A stretch of 64,000 nucleotides of DNA from Paenibacillus phyllosphaerae (GTDB lineage: Bacteria > Bacillota > Bacilli > Paenibacillales > Paenibacillaceae): the NCBI RefSeq assembly GCF_014192105.1, contig NZ_JACHXK010000028.1, forward strand, positions 1-64,000. Reading direction: 5' to 3'. Below the pieces are notes generated by a model. That model saw nothing but the letters and a program-made list of their open reading frames with translations, was not told where the DNA came from and did not search any database. The position numbers and the translations under genes are program-made. Of the stretch, positions 63,582 to 64,000 are shown in pieces. How positions within the stretch are numbered: position 1 is the stretch's first letter; every line of letters begins with the position of its first letter.

Positions 63582-64000
63582 TTAACGGAGCAACTGCAGA
63601 ACACCTTGCGGCTGCTGGTTCGCTTGTGCAAGCATCGCTTGGGAAGCTTGTGCAAGGATGTTGTTCTTCGTTTGTTCCATCATTTCTTTTGCCATGTCAA
63701 CGTCACGGATACGGGATTCCGCTGCTGTCAGGTTCTCGGACGATGTGCCGAGGTTGTTAATTGTGTGCTCCAGACGGTTCTGGGATGCACCAAGCTTCGA
63801 ACGCTCGCTGGATACCGACTTGATTGCGTTGTCGATCGCTGTGATTGCATTAGCTGCATTCTCAGATGTCGTTACGTCAAGCGCCTTCTCTGCGTTCGTG
63901 CTGTCTGTGCCGTTCGTTACGTTGTTCGACGAGGAGAAGCCTGTGCCTGTGCCTGTCAAGCCCAGTGCGCTTGCACGCATGTCGGAGAAGCCCAGGGACA
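63582..64000 (-). CDS. Second flagellin, 3' part only
   Basis: Only the last ~139 codons are inside the window; the gene continues past the right edge. The reading frame is open to the edge ([18 protein letters not shown]...). The last ~70 residues, from SERSKLGA to [11 protein letters not shown], differ from Hag at only one position near the start, and the DNA is also very close, while the part just before diverges. This points to duplication with later gene conversion of the D0/D1 ends. Whether it also has a long central domain cannot be seen. Confidence 0.95.
   Translation of the reverse strand, partial: SLGFSDMRASALGLTGTGTGFSSSNNVTNGTDSTNAEKALDVTTSENAANAITAIDNAIKSVSSERSKLGASQNRLEHTINNLGTSSENLTAAESRIRDVDMAKEMMEQTKNNILAQASQAMLAQANQQPQGVLQLLR

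Overview
This is chromosomal DNA of a Gram-positive, endospore-lineage Firmicute, most likely a member of the Paenibacillaceae (Paenibacillus or Cohnella type). The reasons are the Bacillus-like blocks of gene order (hag-flaG-fliD-fliS-fliT-hpf-secA-prfB, ftsE-ftsX-M23 peptidase-ctp-minJ, argCJBDFGH, pcrB-pcrA-ligA), AGGAGG ribosome binding sites, frequent GTG and TTG starts, and moderately high GC. Genus is inference; the only rRNA present is the first ~78 nt of a 16S gene.

Layout. 1-10190 (minus): the 5' end of a 16S gene with a strong promoter, preceded by ligA, pcrA, pcrB and a three-gene signalling cassette (BTAD/SARP regulator, membrane PP2C phosphatase fused to a kinase-like ATPase, STAS antagonist). 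10361-16170 (minus): a long U32 hydroxylase-type protein, a secreted copper-amine-oxidase-N-domain protein and an HtrA-like protease. 16539-19836: a sugar phosphate isomerase, a small membrane protein and a siroheme nitrite/sulfite reductase. 20105-25361 (minus): uvrA and uvrB under a promoter carrying a LexA box. 25448-28144: a YhgE/Pip membrane protein with a double palindromic operator, and a MarR regulator. 28351-34288 (minus): the division and cell-wall block minJ, ctp, an M23 peptidase, ftsX and ftsE. 34725-37977 (plus): a VanW protein and a diguanylate cyclase. 38068-46617 (minus): the arginine operon argCJBDFGH behind tandem ARG boxes, with a striking triple hairpin repeat between argF and argG. 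46679-53042 (minus): a YitT-family protein, prfB with its programmed frameshift, secA, hpf and a cold-shock gene. 53158-64000 (minus): the late flagellar block fliT, fliS, fliD, flaG, hag and csrA, then a giant Ig-repeat secreted protein, a hexapeptide acyltransferase and the 3' end of a second flagellin gene.

The most interesting part is 57800-58400, around csrA. CsrA is the translational repressor of flagellin. Four GGA motifs sit in predicted hairpin loops: one over the hag Shine-Dalgarno, one further up the hag leader, one over the csrA Shine-Dalgarno, and two (AAGGAU and AGGAU loops) in a ~108-nt region behind an exact sigma-D promoter (TAAA-N15-GCCGATAT). That region ends in an intrinsic terminator upstream of csrA. 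The first of its two loops uses the same bases as the 5' arm of the terminator, so the two folds exclude each other. This looks like either a sigma-D-dependent small RNA that titrates CsrA, or a CsrA-controlled attenuator of csrA. No fliW gene is seen beside csrA in this window. The second strong anomaly is the argF-argG repeat, whose two stems change by compensatory substitutions around a constant internal loop.

No transposase, prophage, CRISPR array or tRNA gene was found. All functions are read from sequence and memory of families; no searches were run.
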